The notes under the pieces are model-generated. The model worked only from the letters and a program-made list of their open reading frames with translations, made no database searches and was not told the DNA's origin. A DNA stretch of 23,327 nucleotides from Larix sibirica. Taxonomy: Eukaryota; Streptophyta; Pinopsida; Pinales; Pinaceae. Positions 10,748 to 21,539 of the stretch are shown here, in pieces. The DNA lies in contig NWUY0300000194.1 in assembly GCA_004151065.3 (NCBI GenBank), positions 8,493-31,819 of the forward strand. The letters run 5' to 3'. The first letter of the stretch is position 1. Every line of letters begins with the position of its first letter. The position numbers and the translations under genes are program-made.

Positions 10748-11076
10748 TTGTCAGGACACAACAGGTTTGTGGTGGACTGCATGGAATTATTCTATCTTTT
10801 CTACGTGGTGGGATATTTTGGGATCCTGGAGTCAAGTTTTTCAACCCCTGACAAAGCCAATACCAACCAGGTTAAAAAAGTGGGAATTTTTTCTATGTTT
10901 TTTCCTCTTTGATCTTTCTTTCTTGGCTGCTGGTGTTTTGGGGTTTTGGGTTTCTCTAGTCCTTTATTCTAGTATGTGTCAGCATTTTTCCTGGGTGTTT
11001 CCAGTTTTTTCGTTCTGGATTGCGTCGGAGGTGATGACACCTGCTCTACTTGCTTGGTGGGTAGTGGAGGGTTGTG

Positions 11077-12777
11077 ATGAGTAACCGAGGGAGACCTGCA
11101 GAAAGAGGTCATTCTCCCCCATGCCCCAGTTTCTTCTTATCCTGCACATGACTCCTATTTGGGTATGGGATCCCCACTCAGCTAAAGAGGTGGCACTAAA
11201 CTCTCTTCTGTGCACACTAACCTGGCTATGTTGGTTAATTTTGAACCTCGTCTACGTGTGGCATCTGATTCTAGGCGATTGGATTTGGAGCTGAATGGTT
11301 CTCAGGCTGCTTCCCCTTTATGTAAACCGGTGAAAGGTTTCAGATTCCGTAACGTTGGGTGTAAACTTACCTTCGAAAAAGAAAAGAAGGGGCGACCATT
11401 ATGTGTTTTGGGGCACGATGTTACATTTGATATGGTTAGGATTTGTCGCAGCGGGAGTTGGTCGAGAAATTTGAATATATTAAACCCTCTCAACTAGAGC
11501 TTCTAGAGTGGCTTAGGAAACTTTGGAATCACCACATTGTCAACATCCCTCGTGTTATTTCTCTGGTGAATGGGTGGTATATCTTCCATTTCCTCTCTAA
11601 GGAGGACCAAAAGAATATTGAGGAGAGGTTTTAGGTCCTGGGTATGGGATCTTTGGTACTATCAAGATGGAATCCTTCCTTCGACCCTTGTTTGGAAAAG
11701 CTCCACCGTCGCCATCTTTGGGTTATTCTCCCACACTTTCCAGTTTTCTGTTGGAATCTCTAAGGTTTCTCGTCCGTGGTGAAATCCATTGGAAGTTTTA
11801 TTCTTATTGAGGATGAGTATCTCTTGGGTTCAGATCGTAGGGCCCCATGAATGCTAGTGGAAATTGATTCGAGTGATGGTTTTCTAGGGGAGTTGGAAAT
11901 TCTCTGGGATGGGGGTTCCTTTGTTCAACGAATTGACTACTAGATGGTGCCTTTTCGATGTCATCTCTGCAGAGGGATTGGGAATTCCCACGACTCTTTC
12001 ACGTATCGATCTAATAATGCATAAATGACAAAGGATTTATCCTTTCCAGTGGAGACGATTTCACTGGACGAGGGACACATATTTCCAATTCCGTTGGATA
12101 GAAGCTCGGCTTCACAGTTTATGGGTAAGTTCTACGATACCCTCCCCGTTTTACTCAAGTTTTTATCATTTGAAGATATTTCTCACGTCCTTTTCTCGTT
12201 CAAAGATGGTATTGTGGGTACCAGTTCTAGGGAGGATTTGGGATGTACTCCATTGGGTTTTCCAGGGATGGGAGCCTCCCAGGAGATTCCTTTGACTGGT
12301 AAGAAGGGTGGGGCGACTCCCACTTCTCCTCACAACCTGAACTGTGTATCGTCTGAAAGGGGTGTTGAGCTTGCTGTAGAATCTGTCCCTATCCTATTGC
12401 ACACCGAGGTGATGTGCCTAGGTTCCCTGGGTATTGAATTGTCGCCTTCACCTATTGTTGATTCTCCCCACTCGACTGCTGAGGTGTCACATTCTCCTCT
12501 CACTACTTTTTCCTCTGGATGGTCTGACGACCCTATTTTCATCCCTATCTCTTCCATTTTTAATGGAAATGTTACGATAAGGAAACCCATAAAACCTAAA
12601 TCTTGTAAAACCACCTCGAAGTTTGGGTCAGTTGCTCTCCCGGGGGCCACTACTTATGTTAATCCCAGGGTTACTTCTTTGTTTGATAAGGGTTTGTCAG
12701 GAAACTCTTCTCGGAATGTTATACATACTACTAGGGCTCTTAGAGATGGTGTGGCCCACAAGGAAGTTAAGCGATGA
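11077..12777 (+). pseudogene. LINE ORF1: DUF4283-like RNA-binding protein
   Basis: The chosen start is the ATG at 11077 (MSNRGRPAERG), with TGA at 11149 and a shift into the frame carrying VSSYPAHDSYLGMGSPLS. A second ATG at 11210 opens a clean stretch in that frame. Near 11440 the frame changes again. The rest (11443-12777) is one frame with stops at 11632, 11761, 11848, 11941 and 12022, then 250 open codons. The segment about 11497-11900 has the DUF4283 pattern of plant LINE ORF1 (LLEWLRKLW, NGWYIFHF, WNPSFDP, LWVILPHFPVFCWNL). It is followed by PFRCHLC at 11953-11970, a damaged CCHC zinc knuckle in which the last Cys is replaced. In L1 elements this protein coats the element RNA. The C-terminal part is serine/proline-rich without a known domain. 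Its TGA lies inside the ORF2 start (ATGA). Confidence 0.8.
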
Positions 12778-15700
12778 ACATAGTCTCTTTTAATATTTGG
12801 GGTTTGGGAAGGGGCCTGAAACGCGCCGCTTTTAAAATATTTTTGGATGTTGTTCGTCCAAGTGTGGTTCTTCTTCAAGAGACTATGGCTGATGCGGTCG
12901 AAGCGTGTAATTATTTTCTGCAAATTAAACCTAATTGGAGGGTGTGTGCCTTGGACTCCATAGGGTTATCAAGAGGCACTTTGGTGGCTTGGAATCCTGC
13001 GGATGTTGAGATTAAAGCATTTCATATTCCTGCGGGTATCTTGGTGGAAGGATGACTTCGAGACTTTAAGACCCCTATACGCATTATGAATGTGTATGGG
13101 CCTTACAGAAATCGAAAATATTTTTGGGAAAAACTGGTGGACAGGGGTTATTTGCAGGACCCCAGTCTCATTGTGGGTGGTGATTTAAATTTTACTTTGT
13201 TTGTTGATGATACATGGGGTTCCAAAGATATCATTGATCCTTTGGTGGATTTTTTTAACATGAATTTTGATGATGTTGTTTTGGTTGATGCGATCCCTTC
13301 TCAGTTGTGCCCTACGTGGTCGAATGGTCGTTGTGGACAGGATATGATATCTAAGCGCTTGGACCGTTTCTTTATTGTTGAACATTTGATTCAGGATTTG
13401 GGTTGTTACCGTTCTTGGGATTACTCTGTAGGCATTTCATATCACAAAGCCATTATTCTTGAATTGGATTTTCAGAGGTGTTTTTCTTTTTACCCCGTCA
13501 AATTTAATTCGGGATGGCTGAGTGACATTTCCTTCTGCAAGTTCGTAAGGGACCATTGGACAACCACTTCCCACTGTGGAGGCTCATCTCCTCTTCTTAA
13601 TTTAGGATGGAATCTTTCCAATCTGAGAGATGCAATGATCATTTGGGAAAGAGAGAAGAAACAGGAAAACACCAAGCTTCTAGCAGCCATTGAATCTGAA
13701 ATTCAAGCTTATTCTAACATTATTGATGATGCTTTCTTCTCATAGGATCGCAAGGTTTACCTCTCTGACTTGGAATCGAAAAAAAGGAGTTTGCTTCTTT
13801 AGAACGAGGAGTTTTGGAGGCAGAAAATCAAGGTCGTCTGGTTAAAATCCAGGGATAACAACACTCATTTCTTCCATAGGTTTGCTAACAATCGAAGATT
13901 CTATTTGGGACATTCGTGGAGATAATGATGAGGTAATTTCAGAGATAGCCTCACTTAAAAGTGTTGCTGTGAAACATTTAAAAGATGTGTATACTACTGA
14001 TCATGATACTTGTATGGAAAGTCAGTTGGCCACCATCAGAAACTTTCCACGCTATTTTATTGATGAAGATTATTTGGAAGTTGGAAAAGAGGTCACTGTG
14101 GAGGAAGTATTCAATGTTTTGAAACTATTTTCATCGGACAAGAGCCCCGATCCGAATGGGTGGATGGTTGAGCTCTACATACACTTATTTGATATTATGG
14201 GGAAGGACATTACTGATGCTATCAATGAGTCCAGGAGTAAGGGGAAAGTTCTAGATAAACTTAATTCGACCTAATCACTCTCATCCCCAAGGTTGATAAT
14301 CTGGATGGGTTCAATGACTTCTGTCTGATAACATTATGCAATGTGATCTACAAAATAATCTCCAAAATCATTGCTTAAACGATTAATCCCTTCTTGGATT
14401 CCTTATTTAAGATGAACAATTCAGGTTTCTCCATTGTTGGCAGATCCTAGATGCGGTGGGGGTGGCATAGGAAGGTATTCACTCGGTAAAGAAAAAGAAT
14501 ATCCATTCTATTATCACGAAAATGGATCCACAAAAGGATTATGACAGGGTAGACTAGGTCTATATCCGATTTATTCTTATTCAAATTGGACTTTCGGTGG
14601 ATATTGTCAATTGGATAATGGCTTGTATTTTTTTGGTGAGCTATGTTGTGCTCATAAATGGGTCTCCTACACTGTTCTTTAAAAGAAACTGGTGCCTGTA
14701 GCAAGGGTTCCCTCTTTCACCATTTTTATTCAGCCTGGTTATTGAAGGTCTCAGTATGTTGATTAAGAAAGCGAAAAAGCAAGGTCAGATCTCTGGGATC
14801 AAGGTAGAAAATTCTCTTCACATTACTCGTCTTTTCTTTGTTGATGATGTACTTCTATTTGGGGTGGGTACTGGATCCGAATGGAAACAATTTCACTACA
14901 TCATCAGCCTATTCTGTCAGGCATCTGGTATGAAGGTTAGTGTGAGAAAATCATGCTTATTATTTCATGACATTGATGCTTCGGTCAAGGACCATATCTG
15001 AGATTTTATGCCTTACCAGCTGGTGGAATTGGAGAAAGGTATCAAGTACCTGGGTTTTTTTTTTGAAGCCCTCAACTTATAAATTCTGTGATTGGAATTG
15101 GCTCATTGAGAAATTCCATAGGAATATTGGATCCTGGACATTTCGGTGGTTGTATTTGGGTGGATGCCTCACCTTGGTTAGCTCTGTCTTGCAGTGTATT
15201 ACGGTGTATTGGTTCTCTCTATTTCTATTGCCTCGGTCGGTTATCTCCCATTTAAGGAAGTTGATGTTTCATTTTCTCTAGGCAGGGAGCTTAACACGTC
15301 ATAAATGGCATCTGGATGCCTGGGGGACCCTCGCTCTACCTAAGTTGCAAGGAGGTTGGGGTATTAAAAACTTGCTTTGGTTCAACTTTGCTCTGTGTGC
15401 CAAAAGCCTGTGGCGTATTCTATTTAATATTGGACTCTGGGGGGAAGTAGTAAAGGATAAGTATCTTAACAGACTGCCTCCAGTGTATTGGTTGCGATCG
15501 AGGAAGAAATATTGTCTTGGAGGATCCACTGTGTGGAGGTGTCTCATCAAAACCTTTCTAGTTATTAATCACACTATCTATTGGGCCATTGGTCGTGGAA
15601 CCCAGCTTTATTTGGTGATTGATCCCATTCTAGGAATGGGTGGTTGCTTCAATTTTTTTGTGTCCTTGATTAATGAACTACACAATTTGCGTTCAGCGGA

Positions 15701-16829
15701 AGATATCAACCTTCATGATGCTCTTGCTGCGAAGTGGAATGCCTTTATTAATTCTCTTTATTGTGTTGGTATCCGGATCAATCTGGAGGAAGATAAATTG
15801 GTCTGGGATTTTAATTCCCAGACTGGGGAGGTGAATGCTCGATTGGCATATTCATGTATTTTGAAAGAGGAATAATTTGCGCCTTCCCCTTGGTGGGATA
15901 AGAAGATCTGGTTGGTGAGATGTCCATTAAAGCTGAGCTGCTTTATTTGGCTCTACTTACACAATAAGATTATTACTTGGGAGAATATGCAACATCGGGG
16001 ATTCTATGGTCCGAGTATTTGCTTACTCTGTCACACAGCATCAAATGAAATTTTACACATTTTCGGCAGTTGTGCTTTCTTCAGATTGGTTTGGGGTGAT
16101 ATAACCTCCTTATTTCCTGTAGTGGCTGAGTGGAGTCATGCGTCCATGGAGGAGAACCTAAATAGTTGTTTCAGTACTCATCATGGTTATCCATATTTAA
16201 TTCTTTTTCTGCTCTAGGAAGTGTGGAAATCTCGTAACACCCTTTTGTTCCAGGATAAAATGCCTCGGGTTGTTGTTATTTGTTCAAATTTCTCTGCTAA
16301 TTATTAGGCATATTATCACCTGCTTAAGGTCAAAGCTCCTCCTTTGGTTGATTTTCATGAAATTGAATTTCTCTATCCATTGGGATAATTCGATGGGGCG
16401 GCGCAGCTGGGTGGTTGTAGGGCAGGATCTATCCTTAAGCTAAATAAAGTCCACTACTTCCATTTATTAATTAAAGTGGGAGAAGGGACCAACATGAGGG
16501 CCAAGATTTTGGCACTGTGGAAATTATTGTGGTTTTCCAAGTACATGGATATAGGATCTTTTTAGGTCTTTGGAGACTCTATGTGCATTGTGGATTAGGC
16601 CTCTAGTCGAGCGGATATCCACTCCATCACACTCATGCAGTGGACTTCCCGTACGCGTGGTATGATTGGCTCCTTTGAGAAGATCACATTTCAGCACATT
16701 TATAGGTCTTTCAATTATGTGGTTGATACTCTCTCCAAACAAGCATTGGACGAGAAAGATGGTGAATTGCATATCGTGGAGTATGTGGGAACTGATGTGG
16801 TTGGAAACAAACTTTTGCATGTTTTTTGA
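12774..16829 (+). pseudogene. LINE ORF2: endonuclease, RT, zinc-binding, RNase H
   Basis: The ATG at 12774 overlaps the ORF1 stop. The APE-like endonuclease carries SFNIWGLGRG, LLQETM, GLSRGTLVAWNP, then after TGA at 13053 VGGDLNFTL and RLDRFF. RT follows: DKSPDPNGW (about 14139), LITLIPK (14271), QILDAVGVA (14434), KMDPQKDYDRVD (about 14518), PLSPFLFSLVIEGL (about 14713) and FVDDVLLFG (about 14838-14864), which keeps the catalytic Asp pair. Reading frame shifts occur near 13880, 14265, 14400 and at a T10 run (15055-15064). The zinc-binding region (15912-16150) shows CLLC with downstream His and Cys (EILHIFGSC). RNase H starts at FDGAAQLGG (16389), has FGDS (Asp codon 16575) and ends with FNYVVDTLSKQAL. 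The catalytic Glu position in RAKILALW is Lys (codon 16503). Further stops include 13743, 15873, 16563 and 16596. The length of about 1350 codons is normal for plant L1 ORF2. Confidence 0.88.
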
Positions 16830-17057
16830 CTCTGCGATTCCTTGCAGACTTTGTTATTATGGAGCCTTCAGATGTATTTTGTCTCTATTAGCATGTTTGA
16901 TGTATTAGGGATAAATTATTAACTTTGAATGATTATTTCTGAATGTCAAATCTAGACTGATGATGAGCTATCAACTTGCTACTCATATGTTCATTTTTGG
17001 TAATGGTCGATACAACTTTGTGTTAATATAAAGTTGGTTTTTTCTTGATGAAAAAAA
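16830..17057 (+). other. LINE 3' UTR and short A tail
   Basis: The non-coding stretch after the ORF2 stop ends in TAATATAAAGTTGG, a T run and CTTGATGAAAAAAA, with seven A at 17051-17057. A 3' end close to an A run is normal for L1-type insertion. No duplicate of the following bases (TAATTTCTTAACGCATAC) was found near 10490. Confidence 0.6.
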
Positions 17058-18069
17058 TAATTTCTTAACGCATACATTCAGATTATTATAAAGCCTAATC
17101 TAAATAGGAGTGTCCAATCATTTCTCAAGGCATCGATTCCTATTCTCAATGCATCGATTTAGCTTTGGAGTGTACATTCAGATTTGGAAGAAAGAAGATG
17201 ACAACCCAAGTTCTGATAATTGGATCAATGCAAGGTCACTTTCTATTCTACAACATCAGCAAACACAATGCAACAAAGTTAAGAACTTGTATCGACTTCA
17301 GAAGACTGAATAAAGAGATAGCAATCAACCCTCCGACATGAGTAAAAATAGGGGAAAAGGCCGAGGATATTGATGATGAATTACTTGATGATAATTTATT
17401 CCAAATAGAATCCGTACCAACCGATATAGTCAAAGAAATAAATTAGAATGGATCGAGTCGACTAAGAATGCTAGAAGATAATTTTTTTGCCAAAGTTATC
17501 AAGGGTGCAAAATTAAAACATTATAAAAGCATAATATGGGCACGACACCAACTGAATGTCCGTTACAACATTTGGTTGACCATCGTGTCCCAAGTTTGTA
17601 AATTAGTTATTTCTTTAACCAAGCCTAATTTCATTTTTCAAGATGAAGGTAGTGATAAAAAAACTAACTTGCAATCAAAGAAAAAATTGTATAAAAAGGC
17701 ACCAAAGTATGAAGGATTGAAAAAAATCAAGTATATCAAAATGATGGTAGACCTAAAGAACATTCAAGAATGAGTCGGTCGAATCATAATAGACATTGGC
17801 ACGACCGACCCCGATGGAGGTCATACGAAGAAATTCGACCAAAGCATTACCAGGAAGGCTCATTGCATGTACCAAGAAGATGTCTCACACAAAATCCACA
17901 ATTAATGCATTTGCCTACCCGAATTGAATGCACAACGGACTCTCCAGCTATAAATACGACTCTTGAACAAGATTGGGAACACTTTTGCAAAGAAATCGAG
18001 CAAGTTTATTTAGAACCAATTCCGGACACCCTTAACAATGCGACTCCTTTAGCTGAAGTTGCGCATACA
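17058..18069 (+). pseudogene. truncated internal coding remnant of an LTR element
   Basis: Readable protein-like stretches in more than one frame lie upstream of the unclassified ORF. CIDFRRLNK at 17288-17314 resembles motif 2 of a gypsy RT palm/finger region, but nothing RT-like follows. The same frame goes on after a TGA to an acidic stretch (AEDIDDELLDDNLFQIESV at about 17360-17416), reminiscent of the linker between RNase H and integrase in some gypsy elements. Then come a lysine-rich segment (17468-17773) and a frame open from 17770. That last frame joins the ORF at 18070 without a stop (EQDWEHFCKEIEQVYLEPIP before MAPKRTTT). Most of pol is missing, so this is an internally deleted copy, or one cut by the LINE. 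The family assignment is uncertain. Confidence 0.35.
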
Positions 18070-21000
18070 ATGGCCCCAAAACGCACCACTACTACAGCAA
18101 GATCAATGAAGCTGGTTGAGAAGGATCTACGTGGAATAGAGGATATTTCAATTTCACCTGTCAAAGTTCGTTTCCTCAGAATCCATAGAGCAAAAAAAAA
18201 AGAACACCAATGGAGCCGCTATTGGAAAGAACTATGTAATTGGGGCATACAAAATGATAAATGGAATGAATCCACTAATAAATTGTCTCTCGCAAAATTA
18301 TGACATTATTTACAAGCTCTACTACTAGATCATTTCAATGGGCTGAAATATTTAATTGCACAATTTATAGTTATTCGGTACCATAATGGAAATTTATGGT
18401 TGGAACAACCTGTCAAGATCAATGCTAAGCTAATAGGAAGGGTCATAGGGATTTCCACCATAGGACTTGAAGTGCTAGTCTGGGTCACCCTAAACTTATT
18501 GAAGAATTCAGAGGGACACTACAGGGGAAAAAATCCAAAGGACTGGTTATTAGCAAAATCCAGTACAATAACTATAAGTTTTTCACCATCATCATTTCAA
18601 TCTGTCTAACCAGCACATGTAGACCATCTAACATCCGAATGGATATGTTGGAAGCTATAAAATCAGTCACAACAGAAGCAAAAATATTTAACTAGGATAA
18701 TTTTTTAGTAGGGATAGTCCCTTAGACTTGTGAAAAGTGCCAGTAAATGGGGTCGACAATTCTGTATCCTTCCTTGCTAATATGGTTGGCAATGTACCGA
18801 ATAACACCTATCGAAAACACCTCCTTCACTACCAACTATCCACAAGCTATGCACAAATTCTAGGTTTTTCAATTTGAAGGATGTAGTAAGGGCCTTGAGA
18901 TGGCCAAAATGTGGCTTGAAAATTGGTTTCAAGTCCTCAAACATCATGTTCTAGGTGGCAAGTTCTGCAACAAGTTCATCAAATCCTACCACCCATTGTG
19001 CACATTCAGCTAGAGCTCGACTATACTAAAGTCTGGTACATGCAAGGTGATGTAGGTAATGCAGCTGAATTAGACTATTACCCTCTCGTCGAAGATATTT
19101 TGCACATATTAGTGCTCAATTGAACACTGTGCACCCAATTCCTAAGTCAGCATGGAAGGTATCAGATCAGCTATAAGAACCCTTCATCGATGAAGTACAA
19201 GAAGAAGTTTATGAGCTGGGGTTGTACCTCCAAATTTTTGGGCCTCCATAGGAAGAAGAAAATCCTCTCGTTAGCATTCCTATACCCAAGTAGTGCAAGC
19301 AAACAATACATACCATCCATCTGTAAATCGACGATCTATCAGGAGAAACTACCGACGATGATGTACTCAATGAATAACAGTCTGAGCCCGACATAACTAA
19401 AGAGTAGCTTGATATTGTAGCCAAAACCCTCTTCAATAAGTAGTTGTTGAAATCAAAAGGGTTAGAAAAACACAAAATGATATTGAATGCCCCAACTGAA
19501 TATGACCTCCAAGAACTCCATGAGGTGGCTGAGTAGATTATTCAATATGCAGCAACATGCCACATCACATTCGATGAGAAGATCAACCAAATTCTCGCAA
19601 GTTGCATCATCCTAGTATAGGTAACATCGGCCTCAGTAAAGAAGCCCAAAATCATTATACCAGCACAAGTTAAACATCTTGTTCATGTTCTCAAAAATTC
19701 ACCTCCCCTATCTTTGACTATTATTGAGTAAGCTTCCCCTTCATGACCCAACTATATGCAAGACCCTGATTTCCATAAATTTGTTTCCAATCTACCCAAC
19801 AATTTTCCTAACTCGAAAACTATTTTTACCACACGTACTGTTCAATAAGGTACGGAACTGCTCGATATTCTTGTATCCCCTCCACTTGGAGTGATCTTGA
19901 CTAAACAATCCATGGCTCCACCTTTGAACCCTCCACCACTCACTACTTATACCACTCGCTTCGAATGCATAGACAGGCCAAAACTGCCACAGTCACCCAC
20001 TACTCACGATTCACCGATAGAACAACCTACTCTGGAAAAATTAAATGATATTCCTCGGTTGTATGTTCCTTCACCAACTACTCCTAGTGATTCGATAGAC
20101 CCTAAATCGACCATTATACTTGAGTCAAATCCGCTCGTTGAATCGACTGTTCATCCAGAGTCAACCGTTCCTCCCGAGTTGACCATTTCTCCTGACTCAA
20201 CCATTCCAACACAGTCGACCGATATTCCCAAGTCGATTGCCCCCCTGAGTCAATCACTTCACCCAAGTCACTTGTTCAACCAAAAGTGACTATACCACCA
20301 TCATATTCTATACCGGTGACCCCAAGTATCACAGCCCCAACCGATAGTTCCCAGAAAAAATAAAAATAAAAAGAATAAGAAGCCGTCAAAAGTAAAAATA
20401 AATCTCATAAAGGACCTTGAAGATATGCCAGTTACATTTGACTCTTCAATATCAAAGGATCATGATTTGAATAAACTCTTGGACGTTATCCATAGGGAAA
20501 AGCAGAAATGATGTGCATAGGATAAACATAAGGTTGACAAGATGAACGAAGAACATGCCAAAGTATTAGACACCTGTCAAGATATGATTTTCCAAGAGGC
20601 ACCGACTCTACACGAGCCCTCTCCCAAGAATCTGTTAGAAGAAATCACCAGTTTAGTAGGGTCCCTAGTCTCACTGTATCATGAAATTGTTCGACAGAAA
20701 GATCACGAAGACGTCAAACAAACTTTCTCTCTTCTTGAGAAGCAATATCAATTCTTTCTTGACTGACACAAGCAACTCAAGGAATATGTTACTCAGGCAC
20801 AACAGTCTACTTCTATACTTAATAATTGGTATAATTCTTACGGGAAATTTTTTATTGACATGGGAAAGATTCAGAAAACGCTCGCCCAGATATTTTAGTA
20901 GAAGGCTACCGCAGACCCTGTTACTCTTCAAAATATTGAACAACATATTGAAATGGAGCAGAATCAGCTAGCAGAACTCCAATGGAAGCAGGAACAACGG

Positions 21001-21300
21001 GCTACTCAAGCACAGTCTGCAAAAAAAGAAGTCAAACCCATTGCTTCCCAGATTGATCGAATCCTACTGGATGTCGACCAACAACACTTAATTTTGGGAC
21101 CTAATATTAGTTATAATATCAAGCATTTGTCTATCCCTAACATGATCAGTCGGATTTCTAATATTACTTCTCTAAGCGTTGACATGTAGACATCTTCTCA
21201 CACCTGGGAAGAATTCAAAATATGGCTAGCTTCATCTTCCCCAGCCATTTTTGAAGCCTGTATTAGTCCAGACTCATCAACCATCTCTACTAGCTTGTAA
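18070..21300 (+). pseudogene. large unclassified ORF preceding the LTR
   Basis: I do not recognise this protein. From MAPKRTTTTARS (18070) to a TAA at 21298 there are about 1077 codons, mostly in one frame, with stops and frameshifts (near 18860, 19000-19190, 20250 and 20355). In order there is: a basic start; a presumed folded region with HQWSRYWKELCNWG, YHNGNLWLEQPVKI (about 18375), then LEMAKMWLENWFQVLKHH (about 18895) and QLELDYTKVWYMQGD; a long region with acidic patches; a proline/serine/threonine-rich linker (19891-20289) with hexapeptide repeats; a lysine patch PRKNKNKKNKKPSKVK (20350-20397); helix-forming, Gln/Glu-rich segments (20542-21100), possibly coiled coil; and a short tail. 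It ends 94 bp before the LTR, the place of env-like or other extra ORFs in plant gypsy elements. No signal peptide or transmembrane segment is seen, arguing against a true envelope. Confidence 0.55.
20140..20247 (+). repeat. 18-bp (hexapeptide) tandem repeat
   Basis: Six in-frame units run from 20140: ESTVHP, ESTVPP, ELTISP, DSTIPT, QSTDIP, KSIAPL. The DNA units are diverged, but the pattern of charged or polar residue, Ser, Thr, Val/Ile and Pro is kept. It lies in the S/T/P-rich linker of the unclassified ORF. Confidence 0.7.
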
Positions 21301-21383
21301 GAATAAGCAAAAAGAACTGTTCATTTTTTACTCCGTCATTCAGTTACTTTCTTGATCTCTTTGGGATGAAGAATCACTTTATT

Positions 21384-21394
21384 GGTGGGGGGAA
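21384..21394 (+). other. polypurine tract next to LTR
   Basis: GGTGGGGGGAA ends directly before the TGTTGG that opens the LTR. In LTR retroelements this tract primes plus-strand DNA synthesis and lies immediately 5' of the 3' LTR. One T interrupts the purines. Confidence 0.65.
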
Positions 21395-21425
21395 TGTTGG
21401 AGGAGCCTAGTCGACTGGGTCCTCT

Positions 21426-21539
21426 ACCGACTATGGTCAGCCCAAAGCTGTCGATCGGTTAGTCGACCGACCGGGTAGTTGTAACTGAATAAATGTATGT
21501 AATCCATATAAATAGGCTGTAGAGCCGACAACATAATAT
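21426..21539 (+). promoter_or_regulatory. three RCCGAC (DRE/CRT-like) motifs in the LTR
   Basis: ACCGAC occurs at 21426-21431 and 21466-21471, upstream of the TATA box, and GCCGAC at 21534-21539, downstream. RCCGAC is the core bound by plant DREB/CBF factors in drought and cold responses. Binding is inferred from the motif only. Confidence 0.4.
21507..21514 (+). promoter_or_regulatory. TATA box of the LTR promoter
   Basis: TATAAATA lies about 112 bp into the LTR, followed by a GC-containing stretch (GGCTGTAGAGCCGAC) where transcription would be expected to start roughly 30 bases on (about 21540). Confidence 0.6.

Larger units (their letters stand above)
10490..17057 (+). mobile_element. nearly full-length L1-type LINE (non-LTR retrotransposon)
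   Basis: The order is leader (about 10490-11076), ORF1 (11077-12777), ORF2 (12774-16829), 3' UTR and a short A run at 17051-17057. ORF2 has endonuclease, RT, zinc-binding and RNase H regions in the L1 order seen in plants. Such elements move by nicking target DNA and copying their RNA directly at the nick. The 5' boundary is inferred from where sequence character changes after the 124-bp duplication, and I found no convincing target-site duplication. The two ORFs carry at least a dozen stops and about five frameshifts, so the copy is dead, but it is much better preserved than the gypsy relic at 1690-5222. Confidence 0.85.

Noticed and set aside
10719-11084. 121-codon open frame in the LINE leader as a separate protein
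   Set aside because: It is Trp/Phe-rich and reads through G/T-rich leader DNA without a domain; the ORF1 start at 11077 lies at its end.
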